The notes beneath the pieces were generated by a model. That model had not been told where the DNA came from. It made no database searches and worked only from the letters and a program-made list of their open reading frames with translations. A DNA stretch of 64,000 bases from CAWEYO01 sp963813315 (GTDB taxonomy: Bacteria > Pseudomonadota > Alphaproteobacteria > Rhizobiales > Rhizobiaceae), in the NCBI GenBank assembly GCA_963813315.1, contig CAWEYO010000005.1, forward strand, positions 62,001-126,000, written 5' to 3'. Within the stretch, counting starts at the first letter, position 1. The number at the start of each line of letters is the position of its first letter. This document shows, piece after piece, positions 1 to 8,271 of this stretch. The position numbers and the translations under genes are program-made.

Positions 1-64
1 CGGGAATGTGAAGGTGTCCACGCGTAGGCGACCTTCACCCGTTAGGAGTATAGTAGCGCCATGG

Positions 65-284
65 TCACTCCATGCGCCTGAGCCGACCGTGATTGACATC
101 AAATACACCCTCGCCCAACTGCCTGATGAACTCGCCCCGTAGTTCGCCCCAAGTACCTAATTAGACCGCTTTGGCACTGGGCGCATCTGATGAGCGTGTC
201 TTCCCCCGCGTCCTCGGGAATGTTGAGAAGGATCGTCCTGCAGGACGGACATTCCAGTTTAGCGTTGAGGCATTCGCGAGACAT
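65..284 (-). pseudogene. small zinc-ribbon protein, frameshifted
   Basis: The reading frame opens at 284 behind a strong GGAGG ribosome site (294-298). It encodes an N-terminal zinc ribbon with CPSC (Cys12, Cys15) and CAQC (about residues 34-37), as in small rhizobial zinc-ribbon proteins of about 70 residues. After CAQCQS the frame runs off into an unrelated tail. The neighbouring frame on the same strand then gives the expected C-terminal half (TWGEL, EFIRQLGEG, LRRME) and stops at 65-67. One net +1 shift near 150-170 therefore splits the gene. The function of the family is unknown; the four cysteines suggest metal binding. I cannot tell a real mutation from a base-calling error. The pairing of the two halves is recognised from memory of the family. 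Confidence 0.6.
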
Positions 285-751
285 AGCCCTAACCTCCTTG
301 GCTCGGGATCATACCCCCGATTTGGACAGAATTTTGGAGCCGCACTTTTGAGCGGGGGATCGGATAAGAGGCACGCGCCTAGACCCCCTCAGGTTCAGCC
401 CACAGTGAGCCCCTGGGTTCTCCGACTGGTGGACCAGCTGGTGACCCTGATGCGCGACCGATGGGTGGTGATAGGAATGGCGTACCTCTCGTTGCCATGA
501 GTTGCGGAAGCCAAATGGTAAGGCTCAAGGTGGCTACCGAATGTATGCAGAAGGAGCTCCCTGAGGTGGGCCGAACACCACAACAGCGGGACCGTTTAGG
601 CCGGGGGTGGGGCGCGATCTCGTGTCCGTTGCCACAGAGGAGCGACCACGCGGCAGCCACCTAGCGGCTGGGCCCACAATGGGCGTCATGGTCCACAATG
701 CCTACGGCGACTACCGGATCGGATCCCTTCCCTAGTCCTGCCGCAGCGCTA
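285..751. other. stretch with no supportable gene
   Basis: Short open frames exist on both strands, but none has a ribosome site, recognisable domain or consistent codon bias, and the frames overlap each other. I see no convincing hairpin terminator or repeat here. It lies beyond the 3' end of the AraC-type regulator and upstream of the zinc-ribbon gene, so it should hold the promoter of the latter. Confidence 0.4.
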
Positions 752-1777
752 CTAGGCCGGACTAAGGCTCGGCACACGAGACCGCCGAAATTCCGAAGGG
801 CTTTTGCCAGTCCAGCGCCGGTACGCATGGCTGAAGGCGCTGGGCTGCTGAAAGCCGAGCAGCCACCCGATCTGTGACGCTTGATGGTCTTCTTGAAGAT
901 AGCGCACGGCGAGATCGCGCCGCAGTTGATCGAGGATATCTCCAAAGCTCAACCCTTCAGATGCCAACCGGCGCGCAAAAGTCCTTTCGCTGAGGCCGAG
1001 CCGATGGGCGACCGTCTTCGCCCGCGCTTCACCGTGCGGCAAAAGTGGTGCGATGATGTTCTCAACCTCTGTTCGAAATGGGCTGATGTTGGACAGGCGA
1101 TCCGCAATGGCGTCCTCGCAGTTCTTCACCATCAATTCGTTGAGATAAGGGTCATAGCCAACCAGAGGCAGGTCCATCAAGCTCGCGTCGAAACTCATTG
1201 CGTCCTCATAAGCGTCGAAGCTGACGTCGCAGCCCAAAATACGCTCCATTTTTCGACCGTTTGGACGATGGTGCACGAAACTCGCCGCCAGGGGCACGAT
1301 TTTCTTTCCGACAAGCTGGCGGCAGAGCCGCAGGAGCCCGACCGCAAACGCCTCCATCAGGTGTCGGTCTGAGTGCCGGGGCACCCCCTTATAGGAAAGC
1401 GCGATACGGCAGTCCGTACCTTTGACTATCCGCAGGTCTAACGCTTCATTGGCAACGCGCTCGTACCGATCAAGGCGTTTGAGGGCGTCGCCAAATCGCT
1501 CAGATGATGCAGCCACGTAGTAGAGCATGCCGATTTCGCGCAGATCGAAGTCGGCCGCCATTGTAAGCCCGAGCCAGTCGTCCTTGACGGCGTCGGAAAC
1601 ACGTTCGAGAAAGTCGATCACGGACTTGACCCTGACACGTTCGCGTTTCGCGACGGCCGCCTGAGAAAGGCCGGAGAGCGCAAGAAGGGGAGCGGGGTCT
1701 ATGCCGTGGCGTTCAAGCTGGGTGACCGCCAGGTGAGCAGCCAGGCCGATCGATGTTGGCACCGCCGCAGTCTCCAT
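752..1777 (-). CDS. AraC family transcriptional regulator
   Basis: A 341-residue cytoplasmic DNA-binding regulator. The first about 200 residues match the arabinose-binding-type N-terminal domain found in OruR/ArgR-like AraC proteins (opening with a segment like TSIGLAAHLAVTQLERHGID). The last about 85 residues hold two helix-turn-helix units: the first around VAHRLGLSERTFARRL, the second around IGWLLGFQQPSAFSHAYRRWTGKSP, which is the classical AraC signature. The length is normal for this subfamily. It stands alone, with nothing in the same direction close upstream, so its targets cannot be guessed from context. The ATG at 1777 is the first in frame. Family assignment is firm; the effector is unknown. 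Confidence 0.9.
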   Translation of the reverse strand: METAAVPTSIGLAAHLAVTQLERHGIDPAPLLALSGLSQAAVAKRERVRVKSVIDFLERVSDAVKDDWLGLTMAADFDLREIGMLYYVAASSERFGDALKRLDRYERVANEALDLRIVKGTDCRIALSYKGVPRHSDRHLMEAFAVGLLRLCRQLVGKKIVPLAASFVHHRPNGRKMERILGCDVSFDAYEDAMSFDASLMDLPLVGYDPYLNELMVKNCEDAIADRLSNISPFRTEVENIIAPLLPHGEARAKTVAHRLGLSERTFARRLASEGLSFGDILDQLRRDLAVRYLQEDHQASQIGWLLGFQQPSAFSHAYRRWTGKSPSEFRRSRVPSLSPA

Positions 1778-1812
1778 ATGATTGTTCGGCTTTGATCGAT
1801 CGCACTATGAGC

Positions 1813-1884
1813 CTTGTGGCATCTCAGCGCAAACCTTTGTCAGAATGCAGCAAAACACTTCTTGATCAGGTCGGCTATCAGTGG
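1813..1884. repeat. 72-bp direct repeat, copy 1
   Basis: This stretch (GTGGCATCTCAGCGCAAA, CTTTGTCA, GCAGCAA, TATCAG in order) recurs with small changes at 2162-2233. Both copies lie just upstream of a short gene on the plus strand, so they may be a duplicated promoter or leader region. Confidence 0.6.
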
Positions 1885-1907
1885 GCATCGTTCACTGGGT
1901 GAAACGA

Positions 1908-2099
1908 ATGAGGACGCAATCTCGCGACAGCGGAAGCTCTGGTCTTGCCCGTGTGGGGGATGCAGTCGTTTCCGCCCGCTCATACATTTGGCGACCAAGC
2001 CCGCGCGAACAGGTGCTAAGAGCCTATTTCACGCTCGGCGTGCTGTTTGTGCTTGGCGGGATTTTCTGGGCAAGCCTGATCTATTTCCTATTTCTTTGA
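1908..2099 (+). CDS. small single-pass membrane protein, hypothetical
   Basis: A 63-residue protein with a basic N-terminal part (including RSYIWRPSPREQ) and one hydrophobic helix at the C-terminus (about residues 40-60, LRAYFTLGVLFVLGGIFWAS), ending soon after it. That is the look of a small tail-anchored inner-membrane protein. ATG 1908 was chosen because it is the first ATG; a GTG at 1881 in the same frame would add nine residues but falls in the 72-bp repeat. No function can be given. It lies between two copies of the repeat, which may drive it. The clean topology is the main evidence that it is real. Confidence 0.4.
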   Translation: MRTQSRDSGSSGLARVGDAVVSARSYIWRPSPREQVLRAYFTLGVLFVLGGIFWASLIYFLFL

Positions 2100-2161
2100 A
2101 TGAAGGCGCGCTGGCCGTAGGACAATGGCAGGTGGTCGTCGCTCGCTGCTGTGCGGCATGC

Positions 2162-2233
2162 CTCGTGGCATCTCAGCGCAAATCTTTGTCATGACGCAGC
2201 AAGACGTTTGCTGATCGGATCGGTATCAGGGGC
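2162..2233. repeat. 72-bp direct repeat, copy 2
   Basis: Second copy of the block at 1813-1884, with several substitutions and small indels. It lies 136 bp upstream of the M15-type peptidase gene, again on the 5' side of a plus-strand gene. Confidence 0.6.
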
Positions 2234-2368
2234 CGCTGAGAAGAAACCGCCTTCCCACTCAGCCCGGCACTGCGACAAGGGACAGGGGTCCCGGGATTGC
2301 AGTGCCGGTTCTATCGGCAGGGCTTGTGATGCGCCACAAAACCATTTCCAAGCGCCGAGAATGCTTAA

Positions 2369-3277
2369 ATGATGTCATTCGTCTGTGCGGCCGTCATTGG
2401 GGTCGCGAACCCTTGCCAACCTTCCGCCACTCAACCAGCCCTGACCATCAACAGCGTCATTGCCGCCAAAGGTCCGCGCCTGCGCAGCAAGCGGGACCGG
2501 CTGCAACGTGCCCACCGGCCACTTGTCAGCATCCAGCCGCTACGCCTGCGCTTTTATCCGTTACCAGCTGACCTTGCGGTCATTGCGCATCTTGTTGAGC
2601 CAACGGTGCCCCTACCGTCACCTGCGCCGGAACGGCCGCGCAGGCGCGAGCCGGAAACCGTGATCGCCAAGGAAACGGTCGTCAAGAATACCATCACGAC
2701 CGCCTATGCGCGTGTCGACCGTCCCGTCACCATGCCGAAATACGGTGAGACTGAACCGACCGCTCGCCCAGCCTTCACCAAACCTCTGTCGCCACGCGCT
2801 GACGGGTCTGTTCAGCCTGTCTCGGCGCCTGGCGGTCTGCGTGATCTTGTCCGGCGCTCCGAAGAGGTGAAAAAGCAGGAGGCTGAACGCAAGACCGAGG
2901 GGAGCTTCAGGGGTCTCTATGTCCTCGCCGACGGCAACGAGGACATGGGCTGCGTCACGAAGAATGCCCGGCTGATGTCGGCGCTGCGGAAGGTGCGCGC
3001 CAAATACGGCCGGGCCGTGGTGGTGGACAGCGCATACCGAAGCCCTGCCTATAACCGCAAGGTCAGAGGCGCCAAAGGCTCCTACCACATGTCCTGCAAT
3101 GCACTGGACATCTACGTCGCAAGCGTCAGCAAGGACGCCCTCCGCACTTTTGTCCGCACCCTGCCGGAGATCGGTGGCGTCGGCGTCTACGCCTCCGGCT
3201 CCATCCATATGGACACCGGCCCGGTTCGAAACTGGGACTGGCGCAGAAAGGCGCGCAAGGTTGCCTCAACACTCTGA
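2369..3277 (+). CDS. M15-type (YcbK/DUF882-like) cell-wall peptidase domain protein
   Basis: A 302-residue protein. The first about 180 residues are low-complexity, rich in proline, arginine and lysine, with a weak hydrophobic start that may be an export signal. The C-terminal about 120 residues form a Peptidase_M15_3-like domain: VVVDSAYRSPAYNRKVRGA, then YHMSCNALDIYV (the H-x(6)-D zinc-ligand pattern) and GSIHMDTGPVRNW (third ligand His). Such domains occur in peptidoglycan D,D- or L,D-carboxypeptidase-like enzymes and act in the periplasm. The upstream ribosome site is weak, so a later start is possible. There is no operon partner. Domain assignment is confident; the exact bond cleaved is not known. 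Confidence 0.8.
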   Translation: MMSFVCAAVIGVANPCQPSATQPALTINSVIAAKGPRLRSKRDRLQRAHRPLVSIQPLRLRFYPLPADLAVIAHLVEPTVPLPSPAPERPRRREPETVIAKETVVKNTITTAYARVDRPVTMPKYGETEPTARPAFTKPLSPRADGSVQPVSAPGGLRDLVRRSEEVKKQEAERKTEGSFRGLYVLADGNEDMGCVTKNARLMSALRKVRAKYGRAVVVDSAYRSPAYNRKVRGAKGSYHMSCNALDIYVASVSKDALRTFVRTLPEIGGVGVYASGSIHMDTGPVRNWDWRRKARKVASTL

Positions 3278-3387
3278 GCGGGGAACGCGCTGTGTCGCGG
3301 AACTATTCGTCACTATCGACACTCGGGCGCGGTGATCGAACCGTTAGGGCAAGGCCAAGGCGGTGGGATCAGGCAACATGACCGCCG

Positions 3388-3408
3388 CGTCCGCCCTAAG
3401 GGCGGACG
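3388..3408. other. GC-rich hairpin
   Basis: A perfect 9-bp stem (CGTCCGCCC / GGGCGGACG) with a TAA loop and no T-tract. It lies in the otherwise empty stretch after the peptidase gene and could be a structured 3' end or part of a small RNA. Confidence 0.35.
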
Positions 3409-3511
3409 TCGCCTACATTCGCGAGGTGCATCGCCAGAACGTGACCCAGCTCGGCCATCCCGCCAACAGGTGCTGTTCGCTTGGGAGCCCTTGCGGTCGG
3501 CAGCAAGATAA

Positions 3512-3538
3512 AAAAACCCGGCGCTAGACCGGGTTTTT
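3512..3538. terminator. bidirectional intrinsic terminator
   Basis: Stem CCCGG / CCGGG flanked by A5 on the left and T5 on the right, so it can work on both strands. It lies 235 bp after the peptidase gene and immediately after the original TGA stop (3541-3543) of the lipoprotein gene on the minus strand, which it most likely serves. Confidence 0.85.
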
Positions 3539-3540
3539 CG

Positions 3541-3912
3541 TCAGGACGTCTTTCTATCGAAAACAATACCACAACCTCTGCGGCGTGATGTGGTTTCGAT
3601 TGCCTGCATCTCGCCCTTTAGCCGCGAGACTTCCGCCGCCTATGCCCCGTCGTCCTTGAGCAGGAAAAGCGCGGGCCAGAAGACGACCACGGCAACGCCC
3701 ATCGCGACGGCATCGCCGGTCGCCTTCTGGTTCTGCATGCCCGTGGCAGCGGCTGCTCTGGACGAAATGTCCGTTGCTTCAAGGGCCAGCTGCTTGCAAG
3801 ACAGTCCTTGATAGCCAACCGTCGACACGTAGGCTGGCGCTATGTTGTCCGCACGCGTGGCGCAGCCTGCAAGGACGGCGCACGCCGTCGATGCGATAAT
3901 AAGTCTCTTCAT
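3541..3912 (-). pseudogene. small lipoprotein with in-frame amber stop
   Basis: Starting at ATG 3912, the protein has a lipoprotein signal peptide ending in the lipobox LAGC (Cys17). A mature domain with VGYQGLSCKQLALEA and a hydrophobic segment (about residues 69-84, AVAMGVAVVVFWPALF) follows. Translation stops at TAG (3640-3642) after 90 residues. The same frame continues beyond it for 32 codons (AAEVSRLKGEMQAIE, then RGCGIVF) to TGA at 3541-3543, right before the terminator. Homologues that I remember keep this tail with a similar ending (KGE..AIE....CGI.F). A CAG to TAG change would explain the stop. The protein probably sits in the outer membrane or periplasm; its role is unknown. Confidence 0.65.
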
Positions 3913-4474
3913 CTGGTTGTACCCCTTGCCCTTGCGTGGGCGCTCATTTTCGGCAGTCGAGCAGATCGCCAAGGAGTTGCTCGATAGGTTGCAAGTACTT
4001 CGCGCTTCCGACTGGCGACAAAACCAGACGCGAGCAGGGGTTCATTCCGAGATCACGTTCAAATTAAACGAGCTACCCGAACAGACTTGGCAACTGGCTG
4101 CGACAAAACCGCGACACCCGGCGCAGCGGCTTCCATCTGACGGGCATGAACCCAACACCAAGCGGCTCGGCATCGCATGGTCGGTCGAATGGATCGGTGC
4201 AGCGGGGATGCTCCCACGCGCACTGCCGGAGGAAAAATGTGGGCGGCGCTTCATGCGCTCGACAACGGGGAGGACCCCAAGGTCGCGGGAGACTATGCCG
4301 AGGAGGACTACCCATTCTAGTGGCTAAAGTCTGACATTTGATGCCTAATTCACACTCGAATTGGGGCGGACGCGGTGTCAGCTTAAGCGTTGCAGACCTT
4401 AGGATTTCTCGTGCTAACGTGACAAAAGCCAAGGCCGTTCTGGTTCTCGGCTCAACGGAAAATGGAGAAGCGCG
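3913..4474. other. gene-poor stretch with a possible gene remnant
   Basis: No full-length gene is visible. The plus strand at 4236-4319 reads MWAALHALDNGEDPK followed by an acidic end DYAEEDYPF and a stop. This looks like the genuine C-terminus of a protein whose upstream part is broken or missing. The rest (3913-4235 and 4320-4474) holds the promoter side of the lipoprotein and of the gene at 4475, with no repeat that I recognise. Confidence 0.35.
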
Positions 4475-4744
4475 ATGACGGCAGTGGTCGCAACCCACGC
4501 GGTGGGCAACATGGACACTTGGCTTGGTGGCGGAGATGAACGTAAAGCCCTGTTTGCAAATTTCTCTTCGAGTTATCGAATTTTCAGGCACAGCGACGCA
4601 AATCTCGTTTCCATCGTTTGGGAGAATGTAGACCTTGAAAAAATGAAAGCGATGTTCAGTTCGTTGGAAGCCAAAGCTGCAGAGGCTGCCCACACCGTCA
4701 TCCAGCCAGTCGAAATCTACATCGAGGTTGAGGGCGGCAAGTGA
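4475..4744 (+). CDS. conserved hypothetical protein (89 aa)
   Basis: A small soluble protein with a short alpha/beta look: VVATHAVGNMDTWLGGG, SSSYRIFRHSDANLVSIVWENVD, then a helix (LEKMKAMFSSLEAKAAEA) and a final strand (PVEIYIEVEGG). The pattern resembles small ferredoxin-like or antibiotic-monooxygenase-like folds (strand-helix-strand), but I cannot name the family with certainty. A GGAGAAGCG ribosome site lies 3-11 bases before the ATG. It is a single gene with no co-directional neighbour. The base use matches other genes of the window, so it is very likely expressed. Confidence 0.6.
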   Translation: MTAVVATHAVGNMDTWLGGGDERKALFANFSSSYRIFRHSDANLVSIVWENVDLEKMKAMFSSLEAKAAEAAHTVIQPVEIYIEVEGGK

Positions 4745-4911
4745 TCGGCCTCATGCAATAGCGTCAAAACTGATCACGCTGAGTTGGGCCGGGACTGCGC
4801 CTTCCGGCGCGGGCGGCTATTCGCGAGGTGGGCACCAAGGCTGAGATTTTATCCACTTGCATTTTGTGAAAAACACTAAAAGGCGCTGTCTACGGGACGA
4901 TCATAACACCC

Positions 4912-5063
4912 CGTTTGGGCGGCTGGGGGGTGTGTGGGGGTCAGTGCAAACCATATATCGAAAAAATGGCACTAACAAAAAAAAGGGTAAAGGTGAAAAA
5001 AAGGGCTAAATTTATAGGTGGCTGTTGGGAATGACCCCCACACACCCCCAGCCCCCCAAAACG
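4912..5063. repeat. long GC-rich inverted repeat around an A-rich spacer
   Basis: Left arm 4912-4943 ends in GGGGTGTGTGGGGGTCA. Right arm 5032-5063 starts with TGACCCCCACACACCCCC. The arms match over about 32 bases with a few mismatches and one extra G. The 88-base spacer is strikingly A-rich (runs such as AAAAAAAAGGGTAAAGG). No terminal duplication is obvious. It could fold into a long stem, be a miniature mobile element, or be a strong hairpin regulator. Nothing else in the window resembles it. Confidence 0.6.
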
Positions 5064-5320
5064 CCATGGGTCCTCAAAGCCTCGAGGCGACAGATTTCAA
5101 AACAGGGGTGGCAGATGATCGTTGGAGCTATCCTGTCTCCGTCTTGGAACGCGAGCTAGATGCTGCTCTTGACATCGTAGTCGGCCATCGAACGTCTAGC
5201 GTTGATGAGCGCAAATTCTGTTCGCCGGAATTTCTTGCCGAGGCCGCCGCCCAGTTGACGTTAACAGCGGACCGCCGGGGAGGGCAAGTTGCACTCTGGT
5301 TCGTCTCTGACTGCCCCTAG
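5018..5320 (+). CDS. doubtful hypothetical protein (100 aa)
   Basis: An open frame from GTG 5018 whose first residues are encoded by the inverted-repeat arm. The later part (ERELDAALDIVVGH, SPEFLAEAAAQLTLTADRRG) has a plausible helix-rich composition. There is no good ribosome site and no recognised family. If real, translation probably starts further in. I keep it only because the 3' half looks protein-like. Confidence 0.25.
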   Translation: MAVGNDPHTPPAPQNAMGPQSLEATDFKTGVADDRWSYPVSVLERELDAALDIVVGHRTSSVDERKFCSPEFLAEAAAQLTLTADRRGGQVALWFVSDCP

Positions 5321-5474
5321 GCGATAGAACTTATTAAACCGCATCCAGGTTCTGAGTGAAGCGAGCTTGAAGGCCACCTCCATGCCTCCAACGGGAACGC
5401 TGCTCGCAGCCTCCATTGCGGGCAAAGAATAAATCAGCTAGCTCTAAAAAACAAAACCGTCACGAAACTGTCAC

Positions 5475-7025
5475 ATGAGCGAAATCGAATTGAAATTCCT
5501 GCTCGACGAGACCTCGTCGAGAGAGCTTCAACTGCGCGTGAAAGCGTTGAAGCTGGCGAGCGGCGCCCCTAAAAGAAGAACGCTTAGAAGCATCTATCTC
5601 GACACGACCGAGCATGCCTTGAAGAAGGCGGGAATCGCGCTGCGCCTCAGGCGCGACGGGCGGCGCTGGATCCAGACCGTCAAGACCAAGGGAGAAATTC
5701 ATGGCGGCCTGTCGCAGGTCGGCGAGGTGGAGAACCCTGCGCCTGGTGGACGCGTGCGTCTGGAAGCGATAGCGGATGTATCGGTCCGCGAGGAGATCCT
5801 TCGCCACGTGAATGGCGCCCCGCTGTTGCCCGTTTGCGAGACCATCATCAAGCGTTCCGCAAGCGAGTTGTCGCTCAAGGATGGCACACGCGCGGAATTG
5901 GCGATCGATGTCGGAGAGATTCGCGCCGAGGGCCGCTCGGCTGAACTGCGCGAAGCGGAGATCGAACTGCTCGAAGGCAGTCCGACAGGATTGTTCGACA
6001 TCGCGCACAAATTATTTCCCGAGGGTGGTTTGCAGTTCTCGCGGCTCTCCAAATCGGCGCGCGGCTATCTTCTGGCCGAGGAAGGGCGGATCGAACCGCA
6101 TTTGGCGGCCCAGAATGCCAGGACGATTGCGGTCGATCCGGACCAGATCGCCGAACAGGCGGCGCGCGACATCCTTCGCGATTGCCTTGATCAGATCGCC
6201 GCCAATTTCGTGGTGGTCCGCAAGCTGGACGATATCGAGGGACCGCATCAGCTGCGGATTGGCCTCAGGCGGCTGCGAAGCGTCTTCTCCGTCTACAAGT
6301 CCGCGCTCGCGAGCCCCGAAATGACGCGGCTCAGCGGCGAAGCCAAATGGCTCGGCCAGGAGGCCGGGCGGCTGCGGGATCTGGACGTGGTGGCCAACGA
6401 CATCGTCGGACGGGAGGCTGCGCTCCATGCGGACGAGCCGGGACTGTCGGCTCTCGCGCAAGCGCTGGCACGACAGGCCGGCGAACGGCGCGATCACGTC
6501 CGCACACTCCTGATAGCGGCGCGTGCTCAGGCGTTCCTTATCGACCTTGCGCAGTTCGTCGAAACGCGGGGCTGGCTCGTCCCGGGCGATTTTGGCCAGA
6601 CCGGGCGGCTTGCGGTGCCTGTCGTCGATTTGGCGCATCGCGGGCTCAACAGGCGCTGGAAGAAGGTCTCAAAGGCGGCTCAGGGTCTCGAAACGCTGAC
6701 TGCCGAACAGCGGCACGCCTTGCGAAAGGAATTGAAGAAGCTGCGCTACGCCGTCGAATTTTTCGTTCCGCTGTTCCCTTCAAAGCGCGTCGTGCCCTTC
6801 CTGAAGGGCCTGAAAAAGCTGCAGACGGTCTTCGGCGACCTCAACGACGCGGCGACGGTGCGGAAAATGTTTGCGGGCGCGGAGGTGCCCGGCGCCGGTG
6901 ATTGGGCGACACAACGGGCAATTGGCTGGGTGATCGGCGCCGGCCAGGCGCGCGCCGAATTGGGCTGGAACAAGGCACAAGCCTTGTGGCGAGGCCTCGA
7001 AGAGACCCGACCATTCTGGAAATGA
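5475..7025 (+). CDS. CYTH and CHAD domain protein (inorganic triphosphatase-like)
   Basis: A 516-residue two-domain protein. Residues 1-200 form a CYTH (triphosphate tunnel metalloenzyme) domain with the defining ExExK motif at E3, E5 and K7, followed by alternating charged strands (ALRLRRDGRRWIQTVKTKG). Residues about 215-500 form a CHAD domain: helical, rich in conserved basic and histidine residues (VRKLDDIEGPHQLRIGLRRLRS, LRKELKKLRYAVEFF). CYTH enzymes of this kind (YgiF-like) hydrolyse tripolyphosphate, and CHAD domains bind polyphosphate, so a role in polyphosphate metabolism is likely. It is cytoplasmic and stands alone. All the key motif residues are intact. Confidence 0.92.
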   Translation: MSEIELKFLLDETSSRELQLRVKALKLASGAPKRRTLRSIYLDTTEHALKKAGIALRLRRDGRRWIQTVKTKGEIHGGLSQVGEVENPAPGGRVRLEAIADVSVREEILRHVNGAPLLPVCETIIKRSASELSLKDGTRAELAIDVGEIRAEGRSAELREAEIELLEGSPTGLFDIAHKLFPEGGLQFSRLSKSARGYLLAEEGRIEPHLAAQNARTIAVDPDQIAEQAARDILRDCLDQIAANFVVVRKLDDIEGPHQLRIGLRRLRSVFSVYKSALASPEMTRLSGEAKWLGQEAGRLRDLDVVANDIVGREAALHADEPGLSALAQALARQAGERRDHVRTLLIAARAQAFLIDLAQFVETRGWLVPGDFGQTGRLAVPVVDLAHRGLNRRWKKVSKAAQGLETLTAEQRHALRKELKKLRYAVEFFVPLFPSKRVVPFLKGLKKLQTVFGDLNDAATVRKMFAGAEVPGAGDWATQRAIGWVIGAGQARAELGWNKAQALWRGLEETRPFWK

Positions 7026-7344
7026 TTGCACGGTCGGAACGTCCTGGCTGGGTGATCAAAACCTGGTTCACGCCCGGTCTTGCCACAAAACGTTCACTGG
7101 CGCCCGGCGCAGGATTTGCTTAACGTGCAAAACCGATTGGCGGTCTCGGCTGTGGGCCGACCCACAGGCTGAACCCCCCGGACCTGCCGCGTTGTTGCGC
7201 TGCCGGCCCCGACCGAGCGCGAACAGACGCAATGGTACTTTTCAGCGCTATGTGCCACATCTGCCAGCGTCCCGCAGCACTTAACGACTGCTTCGGGCCA
7301 ATCCGCTAACATTGTCGGCAGTTTCGTAGTGATCCCAGCGAAAT
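7026..7344. other. intergenic stretch without a supportable gene
   Basis: Between the converging CYTH-CHAD and GFA genes. Open frames on the minus strand are short and lack domains or ribosome sites. No clear terminator hairpin with a T-tract is visible. Confidence 0.4.
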
Positions 7345-7761
7345 TTATCCGGGCGGCATTCGCTCGAATTTCTGCAGCGCGGAATCGATCGTGTCCCAAG
7401 CATGGCCGTGGATGCTGTATGTGACCATCTGCGGATTGAATTGGCTTGGGTCGTCAAGGCTGGCCGTGTGGACCGCTATCAGGTCCGGCATTGCGACAAA
7501 TGTCAGGTAGACCGGCGTTCCACAGGTCGGGCAAAAGGCGTGGACCTTCTCGTTGCCGCTATCGCCCTTCACCCGCCAGTTTTTCGCTTCACCGGCAATT
7601 GTCACATCGGCTCGCCGCGGGAAGGTCAGATATGATCCATGCCCCGTGCCACTTCTTTTCTGGCAATCGCGGCATTGGCAATGGCTCTCGACAATGGGTG
7701 TGCTGCTCGTCTCATAACGGATCGCGCCGCACATACATCCACCGGTATAGGGCTTGGTCAT
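7345..7761 (-). CDS. GFA family (glutathione-dependent formaldehyde-activating-like) protein
   Basis: A 138-residue zinc-binding protein of the GFA/CENP-V fold. It shows the full cysteine set: GGCMCGAIRY, then CQCRDCQKRSG, and FCPTCGTPVY near residue 90. Known members bind zinc and some act on S-hydroxymethyl-glutathione, but most have no proven reaction. ATG 7761 is used because a GGAG lies eight bases upstream, whereas the longer frame has no such site. It lies 44 bp beyond the stop of the SRPBCC gene in the same direction, so co-transcription is possible. A second GFA gene occurs at 25047-25439. Confidence 0.88.
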   Translation of the reverse strand: MTKPYTGGCMCGAIRYETSSTPIVESHCQCRDCQKRSGTGHGSYLTFPRRADVTIAGEAKNWRVKGDSGNEKVHAFCPTCGTPVYLTFVAMPDLIAVHTASLDDPSQFNPQMVTYSIHGHAWDTIDSALQKFERMPPG

Positions 7762-7804
7762 GTCATTCTCCGCTGGCAATTAACTTGATTGACGCTGCAA
7801 GGGA

Positions 7805-8269
7805 TCAGGCCGATTTTGGCTTGGCGGAAAGGTCGACGCCGCGGCCGGTTTCCAGGAAGGATTTCAGGCTGGAGAGGACGAGCGGCCAACCTTGTTTAAT
7901 GCCGTTCGCCATGCCGCTGCCTGCTTCGAGTTCGTCATGGGTGACGGTCAGCCGCACCATGTTCTCGTAATCCTCAATCTCGAACGTCACCCGGCTGTAG
8001 CTTGCCGGATCGGAAGCCTGTGAAGCGTTCGCCCAGGTGATGACGAGACGGGTCGGAGGCGAAACCTCAATGACCTTGCCGACGAGATCGACAGTCCGTT
8101 CGTCATTGGCACGGATATGTTCCCATTTCGATCCGGGATTCCAGTCCGAGACGTTTTCGTGGCCCCAGTAGCGCCTCGCGAGGTCCGGTTTCGTTATGGC
8201 CTCGAACACCTTTTCCGGCGTCGAGACAATATAGGTCACGTAAACAAAGCTGGTTGTCTCTCTGGTCAT
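7805..8269 (-). CDS. SRPBCC (AHSA1-type START-like) protein
   Basis: A 154-residue single-domain protein of the AHSA1/SRPBCC family: YVTYIVSTPEKVFEAITKPDLARRYWG near the start, DWNPGSKWEH, and a C-terminal helix (GMANGIKQGWPLVLSSLKSFLETG). The fold makes a hydrophobic pocket for a small ligand, which is unknown here. ATG 8269 follows GGAG by eight bases and begins two bases after the stop of the ArsR-type gene, so the two form one operon. This regulator-plus-SRPBCC pairing is widespread and implies that the regulator controls the pair. A fused version of the same two proteins is encoded divergently at 8744. Confidence 0.88.
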   Translation of the reverse strand: MTRETTSFVYVTYIVSTPEKVFEAITKPDLARRYWGHENVSDWNPGSKWEHIRANDERTVDLVGKVIEVSPPTRLVITWANASQASDPASYSRVTFEIEDYENMVRLTVTHDELEAGSGMANGIKQGWPLVLSSLKSFLETGRGVDLSAKPKSA

Positions 8270-8271
8270 TG

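Noticed and set aside
171..500. A 109-residue plus-strand frame
   Set aside because: It overlaps the zinc-ribbon gene on the other strand, which has a good ribosome site and CxxC motifs; this frame has nothing recognisable.
2618..3208. A 196-residue frame on the minus strand
   Set aside because: It is antisense to the M15-type peptidase, whose catalytic His/Asp motifs are plain.
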